Below, in pieces: positions 9,883 through 18,639 of a DNA stretch of 64,000 bases (its first letter is position 1; every line of letters begins with the position of its first letter). A model generated the notes under the pieces. It saw only the letters and a list, made by a program, of their open reading frames with translations. It did not search any database and had not been told where the DNA came from. Position numbers and translations under genes: made by a program. Source of the stretch: Brumimicrobium ulvae (lineage in GTDB: Bacteria; Bacteroidota; Bacteroidia; Flavobacteriales_D; Crocinitomicaceae); assembly GCF_947504225.1 (NCBI RefSeq), contig NZ_CANNGT010000001.1:434001-498000 (forward strand), given 5' to 3'.

Positions 9883-10632
9883 TTAAGAAAGTTGTAATAC
9901 ATCTTTCATTGTAAATATTCCTTTTTTGTTTTGAATCCATTCTGCGGCAATCACAGCGCCAAGAGCAAATCCTGTTCTGTTGTGTGCTTCATGTTGAATA
10001 GAAATGGTATCAATTGTTGATGTATAATCGATGCGGTGTGTACCTTTAACGTCGTGTTCACGTAGGGCTTCAATTTTCAAGGACTTTTCTTGGACTTGAT
10101 TATTGCTGTTTTTATGAGTGCTTGATGAACTAGCGGTTTGACAATACCAATCGGTAAGATTACTGTAGTTGTGAATTAATCCGTCGGCCAAAGTAATTGC
10201 TGTTCCACTCGGTGCATCTAACTTTTCAGTGTGATGTATTTCGGTGATGCTCGGAGTGTATTCCGCATATTCCTCCATTAGTTGGGCCAATTGCTCGTTC
10301 AATTTGAAAAATAAATTAACGCCTATACTAAAGTTTGATGCGTGTACTAGTGCTCCATTGCAAGATTCAACTTGTGTTTTTACTTTTGAATATGATGCAT
10401 TCCAACCTGTTGTTCCAACAATCGTAGGAATGTTGTTGCGCAATAAGAAATCGATGTTTTCAAGCACTGAATGTGGTGTTGAGAAATCAATGGCAACATC
10501 AGCATCCTTAATCATAGCATCGTTTAATGGTGATTCTTCAGTAGCTTTACCAATAATGTCATGACCACGCGAAAGAAGAATCTTTTCGATTTCCTTTCCC
10601 ATCTTTCCATATCCAACTAGTACCACTTTCAT
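9883..10632 (-). CDS. dapB: 4-hydroxy-tetrahydrodipicolinate reductase
   Basis: Reduces 4-hydroxy-tetrahydrodipicolinate in the lysine and meso-diaminopimelate pathway, in the cytoplasm. The dinucleotide motif GYGKMG is at 7-12, TGTTGW-like VGTTGWN at 72-78, and the active-site segment EIHHTEKLDAPSGTA at 131-145 with His133/His134 and Lys137. The 249-residue length is that of the short Bacteroidota DapB. It lies between the DUF5683 gene and lepB in a minus-strand operon. Confidence 0.93.
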   Translation of the reverse strand: MKVVLVGYGKMGKEIEKILLSRGHDIIGKATEESPLNDAMIKDADVAIDFSTPHSVLENIDFLLRNNIPTIVGTTGWNASYSKVKTQVESCNGALVHASNFSIGVNLFFKLNEQLAQLMEEYAEYTPSITEIHHTEKLDAPSGTAITLADGLIHNYSNLTDWYCQTASSSSTHKNSNNQVQEKSLKIEALREHDVKGTHRIDYTSTIDTISIQHEAHNRTGFALGAVIAAEWIQNKKGIFTMKDVLQLS

Positions 10633-10691
10633 TTCATTCGTTTTTTGAAGCTTTACAAATTTACTTTTCTATTGCATTTTATCGACTTTAA

Positions 10692-11276
10692 TTAACGAAA
10701 ATTAAGTGTCAATGCAAGTCCTGGAGTTTTGAAATCGTGCATTCTTGGTTGAAGACTTAACGTAAGGTCTTTTGAAACATCAAAGTTCACAAAGTGGGCT
10801 TCAACATGTGCATCAAGGATGTTCAATCCATAAACCGCGATGAAGGCAAATATCATTAAGTCCCTGTTCGTACGAGCATTTTCAAAAAGCGTAAGTACTC
10901 CTTGATTATCATAAGCTGCATACGCTGGTAAGTCTGGGTTGGGATACCCTTTCTCAACCCTGAATAAATATTCTGATTTTAATGTTTTTTGCGTCAAATG
11001 ATTTTGAATGGCGAAATAACCAGTAGCTCCTAATCCAGCGTAAATAATAGGAATTTTCCAAAATGCTTTTTTCTTTCCCTTTGGCATTGCCAAGTGATTG
11101 TAGATTTGCCCCCCTCCTGGAACAAGAGATAGCAATGCTGCTTTTTTTGGGGAATGCGTACTGTCTTTTACTAACGTTACGCTCAAAGTATCCAGATCAC
11201 CAGATTTTTCTGCATCGGTTTCTTGGGCATTGATTGCGAAAGGGGTAAAAAGAAGAAGAGCAAGAATTAATCGCAT
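10692..11276 (-). CDS. DUF5683 domain membrane protein
   Basis: 194 residues with a signal peptide (MRLILALLLFTPFAINA-Q). The DUF5683 signature is the LLSLVPGGGQIYN stretch near residue 48 followed by a Lys-rich PKGKKKAFWKIPIIYAGLGATGYFA segment and a second membrane helix (IFAFIAVYGLNILDAHVEAHF). Function is unknown. It starts 4 bases after parB ends, and the arrangement parA-parB-DUF5683-dapB-lepB is, from general knowledge, common in Flavobacteriia. Confidence 0.85.
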   Translation of the reverse strand: MRLILALLLFTPFAINAQETDAEKSGDLDTLSVTLVKDSTHSPKKAALLSLVPGGGQIYNHLAMPKGKKKAFWKIPIIYAGLGATGYFAIQNHLTQKTLKSEYLFRVEKGYPNPDLPAYAAYDNQGVLTLFENARTNRDLMIFAFIAVYGLNILDAHVEAHFVNFDVSKDLTLSLQPRMHDFKTPGLALTLNFR

Positions 11277-11280
11277 TCTT

Positions 11281-12183
11281 TTATTCGTTCAGTATTTCAA
11301 TTATTCTATTCAAATCAACTTCAGAGTTGAAATTAATGATCAGTTTACCATTTCCAGAAGGCTGTTTTTTGATTTGAACTTTTGCAGCCACTTTTTCTGA
11401 GAATCCATTGGTGAATTGACTTTGTTGTTCGGTAACGACAGGTTTAGCCGTACTTTTTTTCTTTTCTTCTGTGTTGTTGTTTTTTTCTTCACGTAAAATA
11501 TTTTCTAGATCACGGACAGAAAGCTTTTCATTAATGACACGTTCGAAAATTTCAATTTGTTTATCTGTATCATCAATTCCAACTAAGGCTCTTGCGTGTC
11601 CCATTGAAACTTCATTTTCCCTAACAGCCAATTGAATTTTAGCAGGAAGTTTAAGCAAACGCAGATGGTTGGTAATCGATGTACGACTTTTAGAAATTTG
11701 TTGTGCTAATTTTTCTTGCGTCAAGTTACATTCTTGAATCAAACGATGATAAGAAAGCGCAACCTCAATGGCATTCAAATCTTGTCTTTGAATGTTTTCC
11801 ACCAATGCCATCTCAAGCATTGTTTGGTCATTTGCAACACGAATATAAGCAGGGATTTCTTTTAATCCAGCCATTTGTGAAGCCTTAAATCGACGTTCCC
11901 CTGAAATAAGTTGATATTTGCTACGTCCTAATTTCCGTACAGTAATTGGTTGAATAATACCATGGGTTGCAATAGAGTCACTCAACTCTTGTAAGGCTTC
12001 TTCTTCGAAATGTGTCCTCGGATTAAATGGGTTGGCTTCGATTGCACTAATTGGCAACAAAGCAACCGATCCCAATACGGATGCATCAGATAAATCTTCA
12101 GAGGTAATATCCGTTAAAGAACTTTCTAATAGTGCACTTAATCCTTTTCCAAGTGCTGGTCGTTTTTTAGAACTAGAGCTCAT
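11281..12183 (-). CDS. parB: chromosome partitioning protein ParB
   Basis: CTP-dependent clamp that loads at parS sites and works with ParA in chromosome segregation. 300 residues: an N-terminal ALGKGLSALL motif, the ParB/Spo0J nuclease-like domain with NPFNPRTHF and LISGERRFKAS (about 52-115), an HTH with LTQEKLAQQISKSRTSITNHLRLL (about 150-175), and a C-terminal dimerisation part after a Lys/Thr/Glu-rich linker. The start overlaps the parA end by 11 bases, so they are coupled. I did not find a convincing parS palindrome nearby. Confidence 0.93.
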   Translation of the reverse strand: MSSSSKKRPALGKGLSALLESSLTDITSEDLSDASVLGSVALLPISAIEANPFNPRTHFEEEALQELSDSIATHGIIQPITVRKLGRSKYQLISGERRFKASQMAGLKEIPAYIRVANDQTMLEMALVENIQRQDLNAIEVALSYHRLIQECNLTQEKLAQQISKSRTSITNHLRLLKLPAKIQLAVRENEVSMGHARALVGIDDTDKQIEIFERVINEKLSVRDLENILREEKNNNTEEKKKSTAKPVVTEQQSQFTNGFSEKVAAKVQIKKQPSGNGKLIINFNSEVDLNRIIEILNE

Positions 12184-12985
12184 CTTCTAATGAAATTTTA
12201 TTGTTGTCGTCTGTTAATTTTGTCGCTTCTTGTTTTTGTATAATCTCTCTTGCCAAGTTCAGGTAATTCACAGCCCCCTTACTTGTTGCGTCATGCATGA
12301 TGATTGTAGCACCGTGTGAAGGAGCCTCAGCCAAGTTGGTATTCCTGTGAATGACAGTGTCGAAAACCAAGTCTTGGAAATGGGTTTTTAATTCTTCCAC
12401 AACATGATTCGCTAAACGCAACCTGGTGTCATAAAGTGTAATTAAAATCCCTTCAATATCCAAATCTGTATTTAAACGTCCTTGAATAATTTTGATGGTA
12501 TTCAAAAGTTTCCCCAATCCTTCTAGTGAATAGTATTCTGATTGTACAGGAATAATTACCGAGTTGGCTGCACTTAGTGCATTTACTGTAATCAAACCCA
12601 AAGAAGGAGAACAGTCAATAAGGATAAAGTCATAGCTGTCTTTTACCTTGTCTAAAACCTTCTTCATAAGGTATTCACGTCCTGGCATATTAATCATCTC
12701 CAGTTCTGCTCCAACCAAATCAATGTGAGAAGGTAGGATGTCCAAATTAGGATTTTCTGTTTTTAAGATGACTTCAGAAGGATGTACATCATTGATTAAG
12801 CAATCATAAATATTTCTGGTCTGACTTGGGTCAAAACCAACTCCAGATGTTGCATTTGCTTGAGGATCTGCATCTACAATCAAAGTTTTATACTCCAATA
12901 CCCCAAAACTACCTCCTAAATTGACAGCTGTAGTTGTTTTTCCAACACCTCCTTTTTGATTTGCAATGGCAATAATCTTCCCCAT
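12173..12985 (-). CDS. parA: chromosome partitioning ATPase ParA
   Basis: Deviant Walker ATPase that drives origin segregation with ParB. The deviant Walker A KGGVGKTT is at 11-18, followed by LIVDADPQANAT, the Walker B-like FILIDCSPSLG and VIIPVQSEYYSLEGL. At 270 residues it lacks the N-terminal HTH of plasmid P1-type ParA, which fits a chromosomal Soj. It is the first gene of the parA-parB-DUF5683-dapB-lepB-wbqC run. Confidence 0.93.
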   Translation of the reverse strand: MGKIIAIANQKGGVGKTTTAVNLGGSFGVLEYKTLIVDADPQANATSGVGFDPSQTRNIYDCLINDVHPSEVILKTENPNLDILPSHIDLVGAELEMINMPGREYLMKKVLDKVKDSYDFILIDCSPSLGLITVNALSAANSVIIPVQSEYYSLEGLGKLLNTIKIIQGRLNTDLDIEGILITLYDTRLRLANHVVEELKTHFQDLVFDTVIHRNTNLAEAPSHGATIIMHDATSKGAVNYLNLAREIIQKQEATKLTDDNNKISLEDEL

Positions 12986-13103
12986 ATTATTTTAAGTTTT
13001 CTAAATAGTACAAATGATTGAACAAGATACGCAATATTAATTTATTGGTACGCTTAAAATCGTAAATTTATAGTAACAGATTTTTGTTAGAAAATCAGTA
13101 CCT

Positions 13104-13433
13104 CTACGGTAAATCCTCAAAATCAACTGAGGAGAAGTCAGATAGGTCTGTTTCTGCCTCTGCAAATTTCCCCTCTTGTTTAAGCTCGTTAATTTTATTA
13201 ATGGACTCGCCTAAAGCATCACTGAATTTTTCGAAATCTTCTTTGTATAGAAATATCTTGTGCTTTTGAAAAGTGGTTTTCCCATTTTGAATAGACTTTT
13301 TGCTTTCCGTGATCGTTAAGTATAAATCATTATTACGTGTTGACTTTACATCGAAAAAATAGGTTCTTTTTCCAGCACGGACTACTTTTGAGTGTACTTC
13401 TTGCTGACTTTCATAGTTCTGCTCCTCGTTCAT
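13104..13433 (-). CDS. DUF3276 family PUR-domain nucleic-acid binding protein
   Basis: 109 residues. The two-strand core VVRAGKRTYFFDVKSTRNNDLYLTITESKK and the following FQKHKIFLYKEDFEKF are the PUR-alpha-like DUF3276 domain, whose relatives bind single-stranded DNA or RNA; the cellular role in Bacteroidota is unknown. The C-terminus is acidic (AEAETDLSDFSSVDFEDL). It lies 118 bases upstream of parA on the same strand and is divergent from the dipeptidase-like gene. Confidence 0.85.
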   Translation of the reverse strand: MNEEQNYESQQEVHSKVVRAGKRTYFFDVKSTRNNDLYLTITESKKSIQNGKTTFQKHKIFLYKEDFEKFSDALGESINKINELKQEGKFAEAETDLSDFSSVDFEDLP

Positions 13434-13516
13434 ATCATGAATATTTAATGACCAAAATACAAATATTTTGTTTTTATTTCATTCTTCCTATACTTTTCCT
13501 AAGATGTTAATAACTT

Positions 13517-13524
13517 TACCTTTG
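13517..13524 (+). promoter_or_regulatory. -7 element for the dipeptidase-like gene
   Basis: TACCTTTG fits the flavobacterial -7 consensus TAnnTTTG, 18 bases before the ATG at 13543. No good -33 TTTG lies at the usual distance. The position argues for the ATG start over an upstream TTG at 13531. Confidence 0.4.
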
Positions 13525-13542
13525 TAAGAATTGAAATTAGTC

Positions 13543-14343
13543 ATGATGTCGAATAAATGTATTTTACTGTTCATATTACTTTTGCTTTTTGCTTGTAACG
13601 GTGAAGAAGTGCAGGAATCAATTAAGATACCTATTGATAAAGTACCTGCTTTAGAAGGTCAAGAGGTGTGGGGTAATGATTCTTCATTTGAAAAAGATCA
13701 AGAAATTATTGATACTGTTCAAGAAATTAGCGCCTTAGAAAAAAAGATGTTGGCCGCTGGTCTTGTTGATATTCAAAGTGTTGATTCGACTATTCAAGTG
13801 GATGTGAAGTATGCAACTACTGATAACTTTATGGGACAAGTGCTTTATCCCGATTATCATAAGGTCTACCTTCAGCCTGTTGTCGCCGAAAGATTGTCAT
13901 TGGCACAAAAGGCTTTGCAGAAAATCGACTCGTCTCTCACTTTGTTAGTATTTGATGGCACTCGACCACGTTCTGTTCAACAAGCCATGTGGGATGCACT
14001 TGATACGATTCCTTTTAATGACAGAATTAAATTTGTAAGTAATCCAGCTAATGGAAGTATTCATAATTATGGTTGTGCGGTTGATTTGACCATTAAAAAT
14101 AAAAATTCTGATCAGTGGTTTGATATGGGAGCAGGGTATGATGATTTGAGGAAGATTGCTTATCCAAGACATGAGGAACAATTTTTAGCTTCTGGAGACT
14201 TGACACCACACCAAGTTCAAAATAGAAAGTTGCTGAGACAGGTAATGAGGGCAGGAGGATTCTGGGTGATTCAAACTGAATGGTGGCATTTTAATGCATT
14301 TTCCCGTAAGAAAGCAGCGGAAATGTTCGATATTGTTGAGTGA
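13543..14343 (+). CDS. M15 D-alanyl-D-alanine dipeptidase-like lipoprotein
   Basis: Member of the VanX/DdpX group (peptidase family M15D), zinc enzymes that cut D-Ala-D-Ala or related cell-wall peptides. The start at ATG 13543 (or 13546) gives a lipoprotein signal ending LLLFAC. Zinc and catalytic motifs are present: SIHNYGCAVDLTI (SxHxxGxAxD) and EWWHF near the C-terminus, plus the VFDGTRPRSVQQAMWDA segment typical of the group. About 266 residues. Being a lipoprotein it acts in the periplasm, so peptidoglycan recycling is likelier than vancomycin resistance; no vanHA-type genes are nearby. Confidence 0.85.
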   Translation: MMSNKCILLFILLLLFACNGEEVQESIKIPIDKVPALEGQEVWGNDSSFEKDQEIIDTVQEISALEKKMLAAGLVDIQSVDSTIQVDVKYATTDNFMGQVLYPDYHKVYLQPVVAERLSLAQKALQKIDSSLTLLVFDGTRPRSVQQAMWDALDTIPFNDRIKFVSNPANGSIHNYGCAVDLTIKNKNSDQWFDMGAGYDDLRKIAYPRHEEQFLASGDLTPHQVQNRKLLRQVMRAGGFWVIQTEWWHFNAFSRKKAAEMFDIVE

Positions 14344-14387
14344 TTTATAAACTTTTGGAGAAAGAAAGTCGCTCCCTGATTCTTTAT

Positions 14388-15299
14388 TTATACGTTGAAG
14401 AACTCTCCATCTTCAGGTACAAAAACACGCTCGAAGATCGTTTGAGCTTCTTCTAAATGATTTTCCATTGATTTGTATCGTGCAGAGAAGTGACCTAGAA
14501 TCAACCGTTTTGCATTGGCTTTTAATGCAATTGTTGCTGCTTGCTTTGCTGTAGAATGAAAGGTCTCTGATGCGCGTTCACTTTCTTTGTCTATAAATGT
14601 GGCCTCATGATAAAGCAAATCAACGTTTTTTAAATGCTCAATGATAGGTGGGTGGTAAGCTGTATCGGAACAAAATGCGTATGACTTTGTTGGTTTTGGC
14701 GAATAGGTAACGTCTTCTGAACGAACCATTATGCCATTGTTGTCAACGATGTCTTCTCCTGAAATTAATTTGTTGATATAAGAAGTACTCACACCCGTTT
14801 GGTCAAAAGCTTCTTTATCCAGTCTTCTATTTCCTGGCTTTTCATCAATGCGATATCCATGTGTGGCAATCCTATGGTTTAAAGGAAAACTATTTATTCT
14901 TAGACATTTGTCTTCAAAAACAAGGCCTTCAAATTCAGGGTCTAATTCGATAAAGTTTAAGGTAAATCCATTGTATAATCCTACCAATTTGAATTGAGAG
15001 AGTAGAAATTCTTTTAAACCTTTTGGACCAATCATTGTCATGGGAGATTTTCTTCCCAATAGTTGCATGGTACTGATTAATCCTGGGAGTCCAAAAACAT
15101 GGTCTCCATGTAAATGTGAAATCAGTACAAGTTGAATGTTTTGAAATTTGACTTTGAATCTTCGCATTTGAAGCTGAGTAGCTTCTCCGCAATCAATTAA
15201 GATAGAGCGTTGTTGACAGTTGATGAGTTGTGCTGTAGTACCTCTTTTTAAAGTAGGGACCGCAGCTCCTGAACCTAAGATGGTGACATTGAAACTCAT
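14388..15299 (-). CDS. rnz: ribonuclease Z
   Basis: Metallo-beta-lactamase nuclease that trims tRNA 3' ends. 303 residues, the usual size of the short form. The zinc motif SHLHGDH is at 61-67 (His62, His64, Asp66, His67), with the substrate-binding exosite region around 155-175, FCSDTAYH near 220 and the late histidine in LILGHFSARY. It starts 4 bases after the STAS gene in the minus-strand pyr cluster. Confidence 0.93.
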   Translation of the reverse strand: MSFNVTILGSGAAVPTLKRGTTAQLINCQQRSILIDCGEATQLQMRRFKVKFQNIQLVLISHLHGDHVFGLPGLISTMQLLGRKSPMTMIGPKGLKEFLLSQFKLVGLYNGFTLNFIELDPEFEGLVFEDKCLRINSFPLNHRIATHGYRIDEKPGNRRLDKEAFDQTGVSTSYINKLISGEDIVDNNGIMVRSEDVTYSPKPTKSYAFCSDTAYHPPIIEHLKNVDLLYHEATFIDKESERASETFHSTAKQAATIALKANAKRLILGHFSARYKSMENHLEEAQTIFERVFVPEDGEFFNV

Positions 15300-15303
15300 A
15301 AGT

Positions 15304-15642
15304 TTAAGGCATCGCTTTTTCTGCTTCTTCTAAGGTTTCTGTTATAGAAAGTACCCTGTGTAGCTGTGCAATTTCAATCATCTTTTTAACATTTGGTTGA
15401 AGCCCCGTTAAGATAAATTTCCCATTTGAATTTTTACACAATCTATTGGCAGAAAGCAAAGCACTTAATCCAGAGGAATCACAATAAGAAGTTTTAGATA
15501 AATCAATAATTAAATGACTTACATTCTCCTTGTTTAAATTTAAGATGCTGGTTTTTAGCTCAGAAGCGTTTGTGCTGTTGAGTTTGTCAACCTCAGAAGA
15601 TATAATGCTATAGTTTGTATGGTTTATTACTGTAAAGTTCAT
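15304..15642 (-). CDS. STAS-domain anti-sigma factor antagonist
   Basis: 112 residues forming a single STAS domain. The phosphorylation loop is TSYCDSSGLSALL with Ser56 or Ser57 as the likely target of a partner kinase, following the strand LIIDLSK. Members act in partner-switching control of sigma factors or enzymes. No RsbW-like kinase or sigma factor lies in the window, so the partner is encoded elsewhere. It lies between pyrB and rnz. Confidence 0.88.
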   Translation of the reverse strand: MNFTVINHTNYSIISSEVDKLNSTNASELKTSILNLNKENVSHLIIDLSKTSYCDSSGLSALLSANRLCKNSNGKFILTGLQPNVKKMIEIAQLHRVLSITETLEEAEKAMP

Positions 15643-15679
15643 TTTGTTGCTTGCGTTTATCCAAAAATAATAAAATTTA

Positions 15680-16609
15680 TCAACGATCTATCTTTGCGGC
15701 TAATAAGTATATTACGGCCATGCGAACAGCTACTCCATTTTCGACCTGATTAAGGATGATGGATTGCTTGCTGTCGGCAACATCGCTCGTTATTTCGACT
15801 CCTCGGTTGATTGGACCAGGATGCATAACAACAATCTCTTTGTCTAGACTATTTAAGAGTTTTTTATCTAAACCATAAAGCATAGTGTATTCTCTAAGCG
15901 AAGGAAAGTACTGAATGTCTTGTCTTTCCAATTGAATACGCAACATGTTTGCAACGTCACACCATTCTAGTGCTTTGCGAAGATTATGCTCTACCTTAAC
16001 CCCTAATTCATGAATGTATTTAGGGATAAGGGTGGTTGGGCCGCAGACCATCACTTCTGCACCTTGTTTTTGAAGGGCGTAGATGTTCGATAATGCAACA
16101 CGTGAATGTAAGATGTCTCCTACGATTACTACTTTTTTGCCTTTAACACTTCCTAGTTTTTCACGTATAGAGTAACTGTCTAGTAAAGCTTGTGTTGGAT
16201 GTTCGTGTGTTCCATCTCCTGCATTGATGACTCTGGCATTAACCCGTTCCGATAAGAATTTTGCTGCTCCTGGATTGGGGTGACGCATGACTACCATGTC
16301 GACTTTCATTGAAAGAATATTGTTAACGGTATCCACTAATGTTTCTCCTTTTTTTACGGAGCTACTACCTGCGCTAAAGTTCACTACATCTGCACTGAGT
16401 CTTTTTTCAGCGAGTTCAAATGAGAGCTTTGTTCTTGTCGAGTTTTCAAAAAAAACATTAGCAATGGTAATGTCACGTAGTGAAGGTACTTTCTTTATCG
16501 GGCGATTGATAACTTCTTTAAATCGATCTGCAGTTTCAAAAATAATTTCGATGTCTCTTGCAGTGAGATCTTCAATTCCAATTAAATGTCCAACACTTAA
16601 ATTATCCAT
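15680..16609 (-). CDS. pyrB: aspartate carbamoyltransferase catalytic subunit
   Basis: Second step of pyrimidine synthesis: carbamoyl phosphate plus aspartate to N-carbamoylaspartate. 309 residues. The carbamoyl-phosphate motif ENSTRT is at 55-60, HPTQALLD at 137-144, and the aspartate-binding part includes VMHPGPINRGVEI near 265. No regulatory subunit gene is adjacent; the overlap of 8 bases with pyrR suggests control through PyrR. Confidence 0.94.
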   Translation of the reverse strand: MDNLSVGHLIGIEDLTARDIEIIFETADRFKEVINRPIKKVPSLRDITIANVFFENSTRTKLSFELAEKRLSADVVNFSAGSSSVKKGETLVDTVNNILSMKVDMVVMRHPNPGAAKFLSERVNARVINAGDGTHEHPTQALLDSYSIREKLGSVKGKKVVIVGDILHSRVALSNIYALQKQGAEVMVCGPTTLIPKYIHELGVKVEHNLRKALEWCDVANMLRIQLERQDIQYFPSLREYTMLYGLDKKLLNSLDKEIVVMHPGPINRGVEITSDVADSKQSIILNQVENGVAVRMAVIYLLAAKIDR

Positions 16610-17150
16610 TGCTTTCTGGGGTATATAATAACACTTTATCTTCTCCTTCTATTTCTTTCCATTCTACACTTACGCGTTCTGAAACGAGTGAATCTACTGT
16701 TTTTCCTATGTAATCCGCTTGAATGGGGAGGTGGCGTTTAAATCTTCGGTCAACAAAAGTCAGTAACTCAACCTTGTTTGGACGTCCGTAGGCGAGCATG
16801 GCGTCTAAACCTGCACGGATCGTTCGTCCGGTATAAAGCACATCATCAATCAGGACAATGTTTTTATTTTCTAAGGAGAAATCAATATTTGTTACACTAG
16901 GAATAAGGGGTGTGGCACGTCTTCTAAAGTCATCTCTGTGAAATGTGATGTCCAGACTTCCGCATTGAATTTCCTTGTCTAAGATTTCTTCGATTAGAAT
17001 TTTTAAACGATTCAATACCCTTATCCCTCGGGGTTGTAATCCAATTAAAACGGTGTTTGAGAAATCATTATGATTTTCAATGAGTTGTCGACAGAGCCGT
17101 TGCAGGGTGAGATTAAACTGCTTTGCGTTGAGAATTACTTGCGTTTCCAT
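16602..17150 (-). CDS. pyrR: bifunctional pyrimidine operon regulator / uracil phosphoribosyltransferase
   Basis: PyrR family protein of 182 residues from ATG 17150; the frame is open to 17234 but the added residues are unlike the family. The PRPP-binding motif VLIDDVLYTGRT is at 99-110, with the RGIRVL and SLDITFHRDDF segments typical of PyrR. In Firmicutes it binds leader RNA of pyr operons and attenuates them in response to UMP; in this phylum the RNA role is less certain. It lies directly before pyrB and 87 bases after the sugar-phosphate transferase gene; I found no clear anti-terminator in that gap. Confidence 0.88.
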   Translation of the reverse strand: METQVILNAKQFNLTLQRLCRQLIENHNDFSNTVLIGLQPRGIRVLNRLKILIEEILDKEIQCGSLDITFHRDDFRRRATPLIPSVTNIDFSLENKNIVLIDDVLYTGRTIRAGLDAMLAYGRPNKVELLTFVDRRFKRHLPIQADYIGKTVDSLVSERVSVEWKEIEGEDKVLLYTPESNG

Positions 17151-17237
17151 CGGGGTCAAAGATAGAATTAAACTGACAATATTTTGGGACTTTAGAAAAG
17201 AAAATTTCAATAATTTATTAGCTTCAAGTATCAATAA

Positions 17238-18632
17238 TTACTTTCCACTTCCTTTTAATACTATACCTATGGTATAAAGTAAAATTTTAAGGTCTATAGC
17301 AATGGACATATTCTTAATGTAAAGTAAGTCGTATTTCATGCGTTGAAGCATTTCATCCACATTTTCTGCATATCCAAATTTAACTTGTCCCCACGAAGTA
17401 ATCCCAGGTTTAACCTTTGTCAATTGTAAAAACTGTGGTTCACGTTCTGCAATTTTATCAATAAAAAATTGTCTTTCAGGTCGTGGGCCTACCAGTGACA
17501 TTTCTCCTTTGATCACATTCCAAAACTGTGGGATTTCATCGAGTCGAACTTTGCGCATAAACTTTCCGATTTTCGTGATGCGATTGTCATTGCTAGAGGA
17601 AAGCTGAGGGCCTGCTTTCTCGGCATCTACCACCATTGTTCTGAACTTAATAATGTTGAATGGAACTCCATTTTTGCCCACGCGTTCTTGCAAGAAAAAT
17701 ACTGGTCCTTTGGATGTTGATTTGACCAAAATGCCAAGTACGATGTAAACTGGAAGTAATAGAATAATAGCGATTGTTGAGGCCACTAAATCCATAAGGC
17801 GTTTGACTACAAATTGCCAATGTGGCATTAAATCATCATTGACTTCAATGAGTAGTGCTCCGAAAATATTGGTCATTTTAACGCTACCACTCAATAAATC
17901 ATACATGTTTGCAGCGATTTTTATGGTGATTTCTCGACCTTGCAAACGGGTGATGATGCGTTTTAAACGTTCGTGCTCCGATGAGTCTAAGGCAATAATT
18001 ACTTCCTCAATATTGTTTTCATCGATAATTCTTTCAAGATTTTCTAGGTGACCTAAATGAGGAAGTTGTGTTGATAGCTCATTGTCAATACCATTGAGGT
18101 TAATGAATCCAACAAAAATAGATCCTGTTCCTTTGGGTAGTCCTTCAACTTCTTTATAAATGTCAACCGCTTTTTTACTCCCTCCAATCAACAAGGTTCT
18201 GAATCCAGATTTTCTTGTGGCAATTTGTTTGACCAGGTAGTTCGTGATAATCAATCTAGGGATCAGTGTTAGGGTGGAGTGGATTACAAATAAAGCGATC
18301 AATAATTTGTAATAATCTGTATGAATGAATACTTCATCGTCAAGAATAAGGAAAAAGAAAATTCCTAAAGTTCCTAAGAGAAATGAGCGCATAGAGTAGG
18401 AGAGAATGCGCATGAAATACATTCTGCGAAGGTTGTTGTAGGTACCCAAAACGAAATATACGGCTAACCAGAATATTGGGACAGCAATAAGTCCAATGAA
18501 AAATCGGTCTGAAGTTTCAAATGGGACCTGTTCGATAAATGTTTTTCTGTAAAAGAAAAAAAGTGCCCAAGCAATTCCAGCTGTAAGTAGGTCAACTGAA
18601 ATGAATAATGTTTTTAACCTTTTTTGATTCAT
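17238..18632 (-). CDS. polyprenyl-phosphate sugar-phosphate transferase (WcaJ/WbaP type)
   Basis: Starts exopolysaccharide or O-antigen repeat assembly by moving a hexose-1-phosphate to undecaprenyl phosphate in the inner membrane. 464 residues: four N-terminal membrane helices, a Rossmann-like CoA_binding_3 domain (TLLIGGSKKAVDIYKEV), a fifth helix, then the catalytic domain with FFLQERVGKNGVPF, IIKFRTM, RKVRLDEIPQFWNVIKGEMSLVGPRPER and KPGITSWGQV. All conserved motifs are intact. It follows the 287-residue lipoprotein gene by 7 bases. The sugar cannot be read from the sequence. Confidence 0.88.
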   Translation of the reverse strand: MNQKRLKTLFISVDLLTAGIAWALFFFYRKTFIEQVPFETSDRFFIGLIAVPIFWLAVYFVLGTYNNLRRMYFMRILSYSMRSFLLGTLGIFFFLILDDEVFIHTDYYKLLIALFVIHSTLTLIPRLIITNYLVKQIATRKSGFRTLLIGGSKKAVDIYKEVEGLPKGTGSIFVGFINLNGIDNELSTQLPHLGHLENLERIIDENNIEEVIIALDSSEHERLKRIITRLQGREITIKIAANMYDLLSGSVKMTNIFGALLIEVNDDLMPHWQFVVKRLMDLVASTIAIILLLPVYIVLGILVKSTSKGPVFFLQERVGKNGVPFNIIKFRTMVVDAEKAGPQLSSSNDNRITKIGKFMRKVRLDEIPQFWNVIKGEMSLVGPRPERQFFIDKIAEREPQFLQLTKVKPGITSWGQVKFGYAENVDEMLQRMKYDLLYIKNMSIAIDLKILLYTIGIVLKGSGK

Positions 18633-18639
18633 GCTTAAG

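Noticed and set aside
13899-13917. TGGCAC...TTTGCA resembling a sigma-54 promoter
   Set aside because: The gap between the GG and GC parts is two bases too long and it lies inside the dipeptidase-like coding region.
13543-14343. Vancomycin resistance vanX gene
   Set aside because: It is a periplasmic lipoprotein without vanH, vanA or vanRS neighbours; a cell-wall turnover role is likelier.
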